This document shows, one piece after another, positions 9,999 to 18,967 of a stretch of 64,000 bases of DNA. Origin of the DNA: Staphylococcus americanisciuri (lineage in GTDB: Bacteria > Bacillota > Bacilli > Staphylococcales > Staphylococcaceae). The stretch lies in NCBI RefSeq assembly GCF_024814435.1, contig NZ_JANUXY010000007.1:51050-115049 (forward strand), read 5' to 3'. The translations under genes and the position numbers were made by a program. The notes under the pieces were generated by a model that saw only the letters and a program-made list of their open reading frames with translations, had not been told where the DNA came from and made no database searches. How positions within the stretch are numbered: the stretch's first letter is position 1; each line of letters starts with the position of its first letter.

Positions 9999-10334
9999 AT
10001 GACAAAAGTAAGCGTAATAGTATATGGTGCTGAAACCGTATGCGCAAGTTGTGTCAATGCACCGAGTGCACGCAATACATTTGATTGGTTACAAACACTA
10101 TTACCTAAAAAATATCCAGAGCTTGATTTTTCATTCACATACATTGATATTATTAACGATGTCGATTGCTTAACAGACCATGACGAACAATTTATTGAAC
10201 AGATTCGCAATGACGAACTCTTCTATCCGCTTATCACAATGAACGATGCTTATGTGGCAGATGGCTATATTCAACTTAAACCACTAAAACGCTATATCAC
10301 AAAGACGTTTGGTGTCACTGATACAACGGACTAA
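9999..10334 (+). CDS. YuzD-like DUF1462 protein
   Basis: 111-residue protein of DUF1462, predicted to be thioredoxin-like. A CxxC near the N-terminus (ETVCASCVNAPS) sits where glutaredoxin-fold proteins keep theirs, followed by a predicted alpha/beta pattern ending in LKPLKRY. It is divergent from nfu and in the same neighbourhood as the DUF1450 and NDH-2-like genes, as in Bacillus (yuzD beside yutI). Role unknown; a disulfide or Fe-S maturation role is only suggested by context. Confidence 0.88.
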   Translation: MTKVSVIVYGAETVCASCVNAPSARNTFDWLQTLLPKKYPELDFSFTYIDIINDVDCLTDHDEQFIEQIRNDELFYPLITMNDAYVADGYIQLKPLKRYITKTFGVTDTTD

Positions 10335-10339
10335 TCGTT

Positions 10340-10388
10340 AAAAAACGGCAATATCTCCTAACAAAACTTGAGATACTGCCGTTTTTTT
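10340..10388. terminator. Bidirectional terminator
   Basis: ACGGCAaTATCTC pairs with GAGATAcTGCCGT, flanked by six A and seven T. It ends both the DUF1462 gene and the convergent hydroxyacid dehydrogenase gene. Confidence 0.93.
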
Positions 10389-11352
10389 ATTTAGCAAATA
10401 CTTGATTACGTGCAGATTTACCATGTACAACGTCTTCAATATTTAACACACATGTTTGTACCATCTGATCACGTGTTAACACCGTAGCACTACCAATATG
10501 TGGTGTGATCAGTGCATTCGGTAACTTGAGCAGTGGGTGATCCATACGAATAGGTTCATCGCGTACTACATCTAAAGCACAACCCGCAATTTCACCAGTC
10601 TTGAGTGCCTCAACTAAATCTTCTTCTACCACAATATCGCCACGACCAATATTGACAAATATGGCGTCATTGCGCATCATTTTAAATACTGCTTTGTTGA
10701 ACTTATTCTGAGTTTCAGGCGTTGATGGTGCTGTACACACTATAAAGTCACTCTCACGAACCAGTGTTTCAAACGAAGTATAAAATGCACCAAGCTCATG
10801 TTCCGCCTTCGTATTACGTGTACGATTATGGTAAAGGATGTCTGCATTAAACCCTTTTAAACGGCGTGCTAACGCTCTGCCAATCTCACCCATACCAAAT
10901 ATACCGACTTTCGCGCGATAAATGTCTTTACCAGCAAGAAGATAGGGTCCCCAGCTTTCCCATTTACCTTCTCTGACATAATCAATTGCTTCAGATAAAC
11001 GGCGAGAAGCTGCCATCATTAATGAGAACCCTAGCTCGGCAGTAGTTTCTGTTAGGACATGCGGCGTGTTAGAAATTACGACTTGACGTTGTTCTGCTTC
11101 AACTAAATCAATATTGTCATAGCCTACTGCCATATTTGCAACAATTTTCAAATTCGGTGCATGCTCAAACAATGTACGATCAATTTGCTCGCTCAAAGTC
11201 ACAAGCAATACTGTTTTATCCGCTGCAACGTCTAAAAATTGGTCACGTGGCATTGGTGTTAGATGATGATCCCACATTACGACTTCACCGAGTGCTTCTA
11301 AACGTTGCTTAAATTTTTCAGGAATTCGGCGTGTTACTAAAATTTTCTCCAT
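10387..11352 (-). CDS. D-2-hydroxyacid dehydrogenase (glyoxylate/hydroxypyruvate reductase type)
   Basis: NAD(P)-dependent oxidoreductase of 321 residues that reduces 2-oxoacids to D-2-hydroxyacids. It shows the Rossmann loop GIFGMGEIGRALARR near 150, the catalytic arginine in FVNIGRGDIVVEEDLVEAL, a glutamate in VVRDEPIRMDHPLL and the catalytic histidine in LITPHIGSATVLTRDQM. ATG 11352 (MEKILV) starts 4 bases after the NagD-like gene stops, so the pair is an operon. The frame extends nine codons further up, but those overlap the NagD-like gene and lack a ribosome site. Confidence 0.88.
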   Translation of the reverse strand: MEKILVTRRIPEKFKQRLEALGEVVMWDHHLTPMPRDQFLDVAADKTVLLVTLSEQIDRTLFEHAPNLKIVANMAVGYDNIDLVEAEQRQVVISNTPHVLTETTAELGFSLMMAASRRLSEAIDYVREGKWESWGPYLLAGKDIYRAKVGIFGMGEIGRALARRLKGFNADILYHNRTRNTKAEHELGAFYTSFETLVRESDFIVCTAPSTPETQNKFNKAVFKMMRNDAIFVNIGRGDIVVEEDLVEALKTGEIAGCALDVVRDEPIRMDHPLLKLPNALITPHIGSATVLTRDQMVQTCVLNIEDVVHGKSARNQVFAK

Positions 11353-11356
11353 GTCA

Positions 11357-12142
11357 TCACTGCCCTTTTTCAATTTCATTCAACAAGACTGTTAAATCTT
11401 TAATACTATATGTTGGTGGTATGTCTTTTGCTAACGCTTCTTCTTTGGATGTTACACCTGTTTGCACATGAATCGTATCAATTCCAATATTAATACCTGA
11501 CATAATGTCTGTATCGTATAAATCACCAATCATCGCAACACCTGATTTGTCTAACTGCAATATATCTAACGCTTTTTGCATAATAGGTTTTTCAGGTTTG
11601 CCAATAAATATTGGTTCCGTTTTGGATGAGACTGTTACAACACTTGTCAAAGAACCATTACCTGGTAAAAAGCCCTGCTCTTTAGGAATCGATGGATCTT
11701 TATTTGTTGAAATGAACGTTGCACCACGTTGAACGGCTAGTGTTGCCTTTGTTAATTTTTCATAGTTAATCTGTTCATCCAAGCCAACAACGACGTAATC
11801 CACATCAATTGCATCTTTTACAATCAAGCCCGCGTCTGTTAATGCCGATTTCAAACCTGTATCGCCAATCATATAGACTGTTGCTTCTGGCTTTTCGCTA
11901 CTAATGTAATCTGCTGTCGCCATTGCAGACGTTACCACTTCTTCTGGTTGTGCTTCAATACCGATTGATGCCAACTTTTCTACCACATCTTCGGGTGATT
12001 TCGTCGAGTTGTTCGTCACATATAAGTGTGGAATATCGTAACGATTCAAGCCATCAATAAATGCCGATGCCCCTTCGATTGGTTGGCTCCCTCTATAAAG
12101 CGTACCATCTAAATCTATTAAATATGCTTTGTATGTTTTCAT
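11357..12142 (-). CDS. NagD-like HAD phosphatase
   Basis: 261-residue haloacid-dehalogenase hydrolase of the NagD/p-nitrophenylphosphatase subgroup. Motif I is [12 protein letters not shown] at the N-terminus, motif [12 protein letters not shown], motif III the lysine in [10 protein letters not shown], and motif [14 protein letters not shown]. It probably dephosphorylates a small phosphate ester in the cytosol. Middle of a three-gene minus-strand operon: 3 bases after the YutE-like gene and 4 bases before the dehydrogenase, so a metabolite-repair role beside the dehydrogenase is possible but unproven. Confidence 0.9.
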   Translation of the reverse strand: MKTYKAYLIDLDGTLYRGSQPIEGASAFIDGLNRYDIPHLYVTNNSTKSPEDVVEKLASIGIEAQPEEVVTSAMATADYISSEKPEATVYMIGDTGLKSALTDAGLIVKDAIDVDYVVVGLDEQINYEKLTKATLAVQRGATFISTNKDPSIPKEQGFLPGNGSLTSVVTVSSKTEPIFIGKPEKPIMQKALDILQLDKSGVAMIGDLYDTDIMSGINIGIDTIHVQTGVTSKEEALAKDIPPTYSIKDLTVLLNEIEKGQ

Positions 12143-12145
12143 CTA

Positions 12146-12577
12146 CTATTGTGCTCCTTTGCCAAATGCTGTTACTGGTACATTTTCATTTTCCAAAAAA
12201 TGTAAGACTTCCTCAATAAATTGTTGATAATAAGGTATCGCTCGATCGAACAAAGGTACTAAAGACGCACTGTCCAGCGTATCGTAAAGGTGAACAAATT
12301 GACGACGCACATCAATTGTTTCATGGAGTACGACTTTTGTCTCTTCTGATATTGCACCTTCTAATGCCAAAATATCAACAACATCTTTATAGTTGCCCGG
12401 ATCGCGTAAAATGAATGCATCAATAATCATATTACCGATATCAACAGATGCCTCAATCAACATCTGAGCAACACGCTCAAATGCGTAGTGATTGGCTTTG
12501 ACTGACTCATAATCTTCTGTTAATTGCTGTAAGTATGTGAGTTTTTTTGATAGTTGTTCTTTATCTACAAAATACAT
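12146..12577 (-). CDS. YutE-like DUF86/HepT-fold protein
   Basis: 143-residue mostly helical protein of the DUF86 family, the family of HepT ribonuclease toxins. The HepT-type motif RX4HXY is intact as RRQFVHLY. No MntA-type nucleotidyltransferase antitoxin is encoded next to it, so it is the solitary YutE-type found as a core gene in Bacilli rather than a toxin-antitoxin pair. ATG 12577 behind GAGGTGACGTGT was chosen over GTG 12586. First gene of the operon with the NagD-like and dehydrogenase genes. Confidence 0.82.
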   Translation of the reverse strand: MYFVDKEQLSKKLTYLQQLTEDYESVKANHYAFERVAQMLIEASVDIGNMIIDAFILRDPGNYKDVVDILALEGAISEETKVVLHETIDVRRQFVHLYDTLDSASLVPLFDRAIPYYQQFIEEVLHFLENENVPVTAFGKGAQ

Positions 12578-12675
12578 ACACGTCACCTCTATTCCTATCT
12601 ATCATATCATAATTTTGCACCGAACTTCATTTCTCGCTATACTTGCTATAAATGAATTTAAAGGAGTCGCTAAAA

Positions 12676-12942
12676 ATGATAGATATGTTTTTATATGATG
12701 ATATCGAGCCCTCACAAGTTCGGTTCGTTGGCTTTATTGGGGAAGAAAGTCGCTATGATCTAATATTACTCCAAACAGATAGACATTATGGCAAAACACT
12801 TGTGCTGAACACACAAACAAATAAATTCGGTATTATTGGCACAGATGACTTAGAGGAAGAAGGTTACATTGCTTATATTCTAGGTGTCAATGAAGCGGAA
12901 GGCAAAGAAATCACAGAATATCTCAGTGATATCATTGCCTAA
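12676..12942 (+). CDS. DUF3055 family protein
   Basis: 88-residue acidic cytosolic protein with the DUF3055 pattern FLYDDIEPSQVRFVGFI and a C-terminal EEGYIAYILGV segment. ATG 12676 is 9 bases after AAAGGAG; the ATG eight codons earlier lies before that ribosome site. Conserved across Bacillales without a known function. Divergent from the YutE-like operon. Confidence 0.85.
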   Translation: MIDMFLYDDIEPSQVRFVGFIGEESRYDLILLQTDRHYGKTLVLNTQTNKFGIIGTDDLEEEGYIAYILGVNEAEGKEITEYLSDIIA

Positions 12943-12978
12943 CTGGGCAGTATGCCAACGCTTCAATGATACAAAAAC

Positions 12979-13024
12979 ACCCTTTATACAAAAGATGTGC
13001 TGATGCCTCTCATGCATAAAGGGT
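12979..13024. terminator. Probable bidirectional terminator
   Basis: ACCCTTTAT pairs with ATAAAGGGT across a 28-base loop between convergent genes (DUF3055 and YutD-like). The loop is long and T runs are short, so efficiency is uncertain. Confidence 0.45.
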
Positions 13025-13029
13025 ATTCA

Positions 13030-13404
13030 TTATGATTCGCCTTGAATTGTCGGCTGAATTTTGACGTCTTTTAATTTATCTGCTTCATCAATATCAGCTG
13101 CTTCTAATGCGTGATATTGCTCGACTTCTTGTTTAGATAAACGACGAACAACGAAATAAGCACAACCAAAATTACAATACTCTAATAAATAATCTTGAAT
13201 TGTAGAAAAACGCTTATTGAAATCCGCCTTTTTATAAGAATCTCGATAAAATCCTTTTAATCGGAGTTGGTCATAACCATAATCTCCGACAACAAAATCA
13301 TACTTGTCGAGAATTTCTGAGTAGCGTGCGATAAAATCCTCTTCATTAAAGCCAGACCGATATGATTCAATCAATTCGAAATAGTGATTGCCTGCCTTGA
13401 TCAT
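13030..13404 (-). CDS. YutD-like DUF1027 protein
   Basis: 124-residue cytosolic protein of the YutD family. Recognisable blocks are FVVGDYGYDQLRLKGFYRD and the cysteine motif EYCNFGCAYFVVRR. It lies 18 bases downstream of lipA on the same strand, the arrangement also seen in Bacillus (lipA-yutD), so co-transcription is likely. Function unknown; proximity to lipA hints at lipoate or Fe-S metabolism but that is inference. Confidence 0.88.
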   Translation of the reverse strand: MIKAGNHYFELIESYRSGFNEEDFIARYSEILDKYDFVVGDYGYDQLRLKGFYRDSYKKADFNKRFSTIQDYLLEYCNFGCAYFVVRRLSKQEVEQYHALEAADIDEADKLKDVKIQPTIQGES

Positions 13405-13422
13405 CCTCGTATCACCTAATTA

Positions 13423-14340
13423 TTATGAATTAAGCTGCTCATCGCCAAGACGTTGCTTTGCTTTAGCTGCCTCATTAACTTGCTCATCAGCATGATATGA
13501 ACTACGTACTAACGGACCAGCTTGACAATGTTTAAAACCTTTTTGCATTGCAACTTTGCGCAGTTTACCAAACTCTAGTGGTGTGTAATATTTTTGTACT
13601 TTTAGATGCTTACGTGATGGTTGTAAGTATTGACCAATTGTTAAAATATCTACACCATTCGCGCGTAAATCATCCATTGTTTCATGAAGTTCTTCAATGG
13701 TTTCACCTAAACCAACCATGATACTTGATTTCGTTGGGATATCAGGTTGTAATTCTTTAGAACGACGTAAGAATTCCAGCGTACGATCATAAGTTGCACG
13801 TGCACGCACTCTTGGTGACAAGCGACGTACTGTTTCGATATTATGATTCAAAATATCTGGACGTGCAGCCATTAAAGTTTTCAACGCTTCATAATCCCCA
13901 CCCATATCTGATGGTAAGATTTCGATTGTTGTATATGGGTTACGTTCACGAACTTTGCGTACTGTTTCAGCATATACATTAGAACCTGCATCCTTCAAGT
14001 CATCACGTGCAACAGCCGTAATAACAACGTGCTTCAAGTTCATCATTTCTACAGACTCTGCCACGCGTTCTGGTTCACCTAAATCCAATTCGTTTGGCAA
14101 CCCTGTCTTAACAGCACAAAAACGACACGCTCTCGTACATACAGCGCCTAATATCATAAATGTAGCTGTACGACGTGCACCCCAACATTCATGTATATTT
14201 GGGCACTTAGCTTCTTCACATACGGTATGCAAGTTTTTCTCACGCATCATCTTCTTAAGGCCAGTGTAGTTCTCGTTAGTATTTAACTTTATTTTCAACC
14301 AATCTGGTTTGCGTAAAATTTCTTCATTTTTTGTAGCCAT
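13423..14340 (-). CDS. lipA: Lipoyl synthase
   Basis: Radical-SAM enzyme of 305 residues that inserts two sulfurs into octanoyl chains on GcvH and E2 proteins. The auxiliary cluster that is sacrificed as sulfur donor is bound by [12 protein letters not shown] (Cys41, 46, 52), and the radical-SAM cluster by CTRACRFC (Cys68, 72, 75). The C-terminal RSSY serine motif is present ([10 protein letters not shown]). An AGGAGGG ribosome site lies 11-12 bases from the ATG, slightly long. It depends on the SUF and Nfu systems encoded nearby, and on SAM from imported methionine. Confidence 0.97.
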   Translation of the reverse strand: MATKNEEILRKPDWLKIKLNTNENYTGLKKMMREKNLHTVCEEAKCPNIHECWGARRTATFMILGAVCTRACRFCAVKTGLPNELDLGEPERVAESVEMMNLKHVVITAVARDDLKDAGSNVYAETVRKVRERNPYTTIEILPSDMGGDYEALKTLMAARPDILNHNIETVRRLSPRVRARATYDRTLEFLRRSKELQPDIPTKSSIMVGLGETIEELHETMDDLRANGVDILTIGQYLQPSRKHLKVQKYYTPLEFGKLRKVAMQKGFKHCQAGPLVRSSYHADEQVNEAAKAKQRLGDEQLNS

Positions 14341-14425
14341 AGCAGCGGATACCCTCCTGTGAAATTTAACTCTTCGTTTATTATAACGGACTTTCTGTAA
14401 AATTAAAATGCACTTGCTTTATGTT

Positions 14426-15745
14426 TTAACTGCGTTGAAGGTGTGCTTTAAAAATATCTCTCAAAAATTCCGGCATTAGATATTCCATCTTTTGCCCTTT
14501 CAACATTGGAAAATAGCGACCAAAAGTGTACATATCAACTGTCCCGAGCACATATATTTTATCATCTTCTATTTCTTCACCTTTAATAAAATAGCGATTG
14601 CTCGATGCGATATAACCGGCATCATATAAAATATATCCACCAAAAACATCTCCTCGAAAACCCAGACCTTGAGCTCGTTCATACATATACGTCTGTTCAC
14701 GTGCAGTGAGCAAGATTTCTTTAAGTGTACGCCCAGAAACTTTGGCACGCACCGTATTAATAGGATGCGGTAACATTTGGTGAATATCGTACTCTGTTAA
14801 TACTTTATCTTGATAGCCTGTAACCATAAGACCAGCATTAATAATCGTACAATCCGCACCTATAAATTCATGAATACTTTTCGCCAATTCATAGCTGGCT
14901 TGTGTGATAAAATTCGTCTCTCTCTGCAACGTCATTGCTTGAGAAACTACTGGCTGATCTAACAATTGACGCCCTTCTTCATCAAAGTAAGTCGACACTT
15001 TGGGCAAAGTTTCTAACGGATGTAGTATCGCTTGCTTATTGACAATTTGCTTGTTCTCAATATCCAATGTCACTTCGCCTAAAAAATGACCATATTTACC
15101 TGCTGCAGCCATCAACACACCATTCACCATTTTACCTTCTAAAAAATGATGATGTGTATGTGCACCAAGTATCACATCCGCTTCAGGTAATACTTCACAC
15201 AACTGTTCATCGAAAAAGATACCTACATGACTCAATACAATCAAGATATCGTATGCTCCTGCATATCGCTTCACTTCATCTTGTATCGCCGCAAGTGGAT
15301 CTGTCACAACCCAATCTAATGCACGATAAAAAGGGGTAAAGGCTGCGGTCACTCCAACAAAGAGAAAACGCACGCCTTCTATCTCTCTAATATGTGCCTG
15401 AACAAAATGATTGGGCAATTGTCCCTTTACATCAAAAACATTTGCACATGTCACCGTAAAGCGCGCATCATCATACAACGTGTTCAAGGCATCATGCGCC
15501 ATCGTCATACCTTCATTATTACCAATTGTCACAATATCGCACTGTGCTTCGTTCAACAATTGCACATTTCGTTTCCCCATCGTACCTTCTGTCACGGGTA
15601 AAGATAAATCTATATGATCACCAATATCTACATATAACGATGGATGATCAAGCTGAGGACGATGTTCTGCCATGTACGCAGAAATGCTCATGAATGCATC
15701 GAGATGACTATGTATATCATTCGTATGATAAAGTGTGACACGCAT
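14426..15745 (-). CDS. YunD-like metallophosphatase/5'-nucleotidase
   Basis: 439-residue two-domain protein: an N-terminal calcineurin-like phosphoesterase with metal motifs YHTNDIHSHLD, DIGDHIDLS, TIGNNEG, VLSHVG and GAHTHHH, and a C-terminal 5'-nucleotidase domain from about 270 to 430. No signal peptide is seen, so it should be cytosolic, unlike secreted 5'-nucleotidases. Last gene of a three-gene operon (16 bases after the TauE gene), in the same order as yunF-yunE-yunD homologs. Substrate unknown; the family cleaves nucleotide phosphates or cyclic nucleotides. Confidence 0.88.
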   Translation of the reverse strand: MRVTLYHTNDIHSHLDAFMSISAYMAEHRPQLDHPSLYVDIGDHIDLSLPVTEGTMGKRNVQLLNEAQCDIVTIGNNEGMTMAHDALNTLYDDARFTVTCANVFDVKGQLPNHFVQAHIREIEGVRFLFVGVTAAFTPFYRALDWVVTDPLAAIQDEVKRYAGAYDILIVLSHVGIFFDEQLCEVLPEADVILGAHTHHHFLEGKMVNGVLMAAAGKYGHFLGEVTLDIENKQIVNKQAILHPLETLPKVSTYFDEEGRQLLDQPVVSQAMTLQRETNFITQASYELAKSIHEFIGADCTIINAGLMVTGYQDKVLTEYDIHQMLPHPINTVRAKVSGRTLKEILLTAREQTYMYERAQGLGFRGDVFGGYILYDAGYIASSNRYFIKGEEIEDDKIYVLGTVDMYTFGRYFPMLKGQKMEYLMPEFLRDIFKAHLQRS

Positions 15746-15761
15746 CTATATACACCTTCCT

Positions 15762-16586
15762 TTAGCTAAAAAATGAGCTTGTAATTAAATAAATACCTAA
15801 GATTAACATGACAATTCTTAAAATAAGCACCACCGTATCTGACTTAACCGTTCGATTAATTTTAACGCCAAGTTGCGCCCCTAGCCAACTTGCAATAATT
15901 AATATCAGGCTATAGCCCCATAAAACATGGCCCAAGACGATGTGACCAATCGAACCTGTGATACTCGAGAAAAAAATCATCATCATACTCGTACCTACAG
16001 CAACATGTGGTGGAAAACGAAATACGAGTAACATCAATGGTGTCATCAAAGCACCCCCACCGATACCAAATAAACCTGATGTTAGACCAATAAGGAATGA
16101 CATAGTAATTGCAATAGATGGGACAACACCGTAGCGATATGTTTCACCATGTGCGTCAGTAAATGATTTCATATAACGTTCCTGCTGAAATGCTTGGATA
16201 GGTGGAATTTTATGACGAATCATTAATAAAATCGCAATAAAAATTAAAAAGATACCAAAGTAACGATTGAATGAATGTAATGTTAAAAATTGGCTAAGAT
16301 AGGCACCAATGAGCGCCCCAGGAATAATACCCACGGAGAAAATCATACCGTTTTTAACATCAACTTGTTGTTGCTTTAAGTAACCAAGCGTAGATGAGAG
16401 CCCCGTTACAATCAGAATAATTGAAGATGTTCCAATCGCAGTCTGTGGAGTAATCCCTTGAAGAACATCGAGGGTAACACCAAAATAAATTAATGTTGGC
16501 ACGATGATAATACCGCCACCAATACCTACAATAGAACCGATAACAGCTGATAAAAAACCAACTAATATTAAAATAATGACACTCAT
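15762..16586 (-). CDS. TauE/SafE-family membrane transporter (YunE-like)
   Basis: 274-residue membrane protein with about eight helices and the two family repeats: GIVGIGGGIIIVPTLIYFGV near residue 20 and GLFGIGGGALMTPLMLLVF near 170. Family members export sulfite, sulfoacetate or related anions; the substrate here is not visible. Middle gene of the yunDEF-like operon, 12 bases after the DUF72 gene. Confidence 0.9.
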   Translation of the reverse strand: MSVIILILVGFLSAVIGSIVGIGGGIIIVPTLIYFGVTLDVLQGITPQTAIGTSSIILIVTGLSSTLGYLKQQQVDVKNGMIFSVGIIPGALIGAYLSQFLTLHSFNRYFGIFLIFIAILLMIRHKIPPIQAFQQERYMKSFTDAHGETYRYGVVPSIAITMSFLIGLTSGLFGIGGGALMTPLMLLVFRFPPHVAVGTSMMMIFFSSITGSIGHIVLGHVLWGYSLILIIASWLGAQLGVKINRTVKSDTVVLILRIVMLILGIYLITSSFFS

Positions 16587-16598
16587 AATAACGTCTCC

Positions 16599-17447
16599 TT
16601 AAAATAGCTTTAACTGTTGTGGTGCCAACCCCTCATAATCAATACCGAGATAGCGCTGCAATGTTTTAGCGTTTCCTGCCGCATGGCCTCCCGAATTATT
16701 GTTAAAAATCACATAAATCTTCTCTGCCTTATGTTCAAGTATCCGTATATTCGTCGCTAATTCTGTTAATTCTTCGTCGCTATACTGGTACAAGTAACGA
16801 ACATTGCGCCATTCTTGATCCGTCATATCTTTTTTCGTCCAACCATTTACATTACGCCCATGCAAACGAACTAACCCCGTTGCATGTGTAATACGATTCA
16901 CAAACGGCACACAGCCTTCACCAACCTGTGGCTCATCACATACCGCATGAATCAATTGGTTGTCAGTTAAAAAAGTAAGCGTATGTTCTTTCATATCATC
17001 AGAAAACCATGAACGATGTCGAAACTCAATACATACAGGGAGATTTTCTAATTGCTTACGCACATAACGAATATAGTTCACATTCGGTGTTGTACAGTCA
17101 AACCATGGTGGAAACTGTACTAGCACCATCGCTAACTTATCCGCTTCAATTAACGGTTTCAACATTAACCGAAATTCATGAAATAAATCGTCTATCGATT
17201 CCGCAAAATCGTGATAATCTGCATGTAACGTCAACGCTTGATGAATCTTCACAACAAACTTAAAGCGATTCGGTGTTTCTTTCACCCATTTCACCATATT
17301 ACGTTCAGGTTGAATAGCATAATATGAGGCATCCAACTCCACAATTGGAAAGTAACTCGCATATGTCGTTAATTTGTCTGTTTTTCTCTGTAAATCTTCA
17401 TATAAGCTATCATGGTCTCCCCATCCTGTCAGGCCAATCTCTATCAT
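16599..17447 (-). CDS. DUF72 TIM-barrel protein (YunF-like)
   Basis: 282-residue DUF72 protein, a TIM-barrel family of unknown enzyme activity. Family blocks are GLTGWGDHDSLY at the N-terminus, VELDASYYAIQP, FRFVVKIHQALT, CIEFRHRSWF and the C-terminal IYVIFNNNSGGHAAGNA. First gene of the operon with the transporter and metallophosphatase. A hydrolase role has been proposed for the family only by fold. Confidence 0.88.
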   Translation of the reverse strand: MIEIGLTGWGDHDSLYEDLQRKTDKLTTYASYFPIVELDASYYAIQPERNMVKWVKETPNRFKFVVKIHQALTLHADYHDFAESIDDLFHEFRLMLKPLIEADKLAMVLVQFPPWFDCTTPNVNYIRYVRKQLENLPVCIEFRHRSWFSDDMKEHTLTFLTDNQLIHAVCDEPQVGEGCVPFVNRITHATGLVRLHGRNVNGWTKKDMTDQEWRNVRYLYQYSDEELTELATNIRILEHKAEKIYVIFNNNSGGHAAGNAKTLQRYLGIDYEGLAPQQLKLF

Positions 17448-17534
17448 TCAATTTCTTCCTTTCTATTTTAGCACATTCATCGTACCACACTGACAACAAC
17501 ACCTTATAGCATTCTGTTTTCACCTCTAAAAAGC

Positions 17535-17577
17535 AGGCACAACTACAAGTTGAACTGGTCTACTTATAGTTGTGCCT
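17535..17577. terminator. Hairpin between yunF-like gene and pseudogene
   Basis: AGGCACAACTA pairs perfectly with TAGTTGTGCCT across a 21-base loop. It follows the minus-strand pseudogene fragment and probably ended the intact gene. The T run is poor. Confidence 0.55.
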
Positions 17578-17595
17578 CCGTCATAAGTTGATGTA

Positions 17596-17893
17596 TCAAA
17601 TTTTTACATCTGTATCTCTGGATAGTCGTGCACCTTGTCCACTCCATATATGTGTCCATTCCGCTTGACCATTTTTGCTGCTGTTGCACGTATTTGTTTT
17701 GTCAAATCATTTTGAATTGGCTATGGCAAAACTTGATGCTTAATGCCTCCTATCAATATCAGCATTTCGTATCCCTCTTGTTGCTTTACCACTTAAGATT
17801 CTGTTTCAATGCTGTTTAAAATAACTGATGCGCCGATTTTACGCCACTTTCTCAAGTCGTTAAAAATGCAGTGCCAAGTTGAACATACGCTTT
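17596..17893 (-). pseudogene. 3' remnant of a nitronate monooxygenase gene
   Basis: Minus-strand fragments in several frames assemble into the C-terminus of a 2-nitropropane dioxygenase/nitronate monooxygenase: AYVQLGTAFLTT, then ESGVKSAHQLF after a TGA, LNSIETES in the next frame, HQVLPyPIQNDLTKQIRA (lower-case y marks a TAG), and finally NGQAEWTHIWSGQGARLSRD ending at TGA 17596. At least two stops and three frameshifts are present. The 5' two-thirds is missing; the fragment begins about 10 bases after the stop of the CNNM gene, so a deletion joined them. Confidence 0.75.
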
Positions 17894-17901
17894 ATTTTCT
17901 A

Positions 17902-18900
17902 CTAACGAATACGATTTAACTTTTCTTGTTCTTCACGATCCAATTCATCTTCAATTTCCATGCCTAACATTTCTTCAATTAAATCTTCATGCGTAACAAT
18001 TGCGTCCGTACCACCGTACTCATCCAAAACAATCGCCATATGTTTACGTGTAATAGTCATCTTACGTAATACCCACTCTGCACGGTTGTGCTCGTACACA
18101 AATAATGGTTCAGAACAAAAGTCCATCAATGTTTTTTCAGGTGTTTTACTCCACGCCAACAAATATTTCGAGTGAAACACGCCAACCACATTGTCTATAT
18201 CTCCTTCATAGACTGGATAGCGTGTATATGGGTGATTCATCACAACATCGTAAACTTCATCGTACGTATCTTCTACTGATAAAGATGTCACATTGACCCG
18301 TGGCGTATTGCTGACATCATCAATCTTTAAACGATCAAAATTCATGACACCTTGAATACGATTGCGTTCCATCTCATTGAAAGCACCTTCTGTTCCAGCA
18401 ATGGCAACCATTGTCCGAACTTCTTCTTTCGACATCTTCTCTACTTCACGTCCGCGCGATAAAAAGTGTGTCAAACCATCTGTAATCGCATTAAGAATGA
18501 CTGTAACAGGTCGAAAAATAATCATGAAAAAACGAATGATTGGAAACACGAGTCGTGCAATTGGGTCAGCGAATGTCGCAGCAATAGACTTAGGAATCAC
18601 TTCCGCAAACATAATAATGACTACTGTTAAAATTGCTGATGCCACACCAACGTTGATACCCATATCCACAGCAAGAATTGTCACAAGTGTCGGTAATAAA
18701 ATATTGGCGATATTATTCCCTATTAAAATTGTTGTAATAAATTCGCTCGGTTTCTCTAATAACTTTAATAACTTTGTAGCCTTTGCATTTCCATTATCAG
18801 ATTCTGATTTGAGCTTTACTTTGTTTACTGCAGTCAGTGCTGTCTCACTTCCCGAAAAGAAAAATGATACAAAGATTAATAAAATGATCGCAATGATCAC
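17902..18900 (-). CDS. CNNM/CBS-domain membrane protein (HlyC/CorC-like)
   Basis: 332-residue protein with a CNNM (DUF21) membrane domain of about four helices (residues 1-150), including the SFFFSGSETALTA and AEVIPKSIAATFADP blocks, followed by a CBS pair to about 310. The usual C-terminal CorC_HlyC domain is absent: the protein ends shortly after the second CBS domain at DREEQEKLNRIR. Family members extrude Mg2+ or Co2+. The start is GTG 18900, 8 bases after GAGGAGG. The 3' neighbour is a pseudogene fragment, so the short C-terminus might come from the same deletion. Confidence 0.85.
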   Translation of the reverse strand: MIIAIILLIFVSFFFSGSETALTAVNKVKLKSESDNGNAKATKLLKLLEKPSEFITTILIGNNIANILLPTLVTILAVDMGINVGVASAILTVVIIMFAEVIPKSIAATFADPIARLVFPIIRFFMIIFRPVTVILNAITDGLTHFLSRGREVEKMSKEEVRTMVAIAGTEGAFNEMERNRIQGVMNFDRLKIDDVSNTPRVNVTSLSVEDTYDEVYDVVMNHPYTRYPVYEGDIDNVVGVFHSKYLLAWSKTPEKTLMDFCSEPLFVYEHNRAEWVLRKMTITRKHMAIVLDEYGGTDAIVTHEDLIEEMLGMEIEDELDREEQEKLNRIR

Positions 18901-18934
18901 TAAGCAGTCCTCCTCATCAACTGTTGCATTTAAT

Positions 18935-18967
18935 AAAAAACGCTTCTACCATCTTTTATTGGCGAAG
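18935..18967 (-). terminator. Terminator-like hairpin in the leader of the CNNM gene
   Basis: On the minus strand GCTTCgCC...GGtaGAAGC is followed by GTTTTTT. It lies about 35-65 bases upstream of the GTG start, and a TATAAT with a weak TTCAAA is found just upstream near 18980-19006. Either it ends an older upstream transcript, or it is an attenuator in the CNNM leader. Confidence 0.55.

Noticed and set aside
12146..12577. Type VII HepT-MntA toxin-antitoxin pair
   Set aside because: No nucleotidyltransferase antitoxin gene is adjacent on either side.
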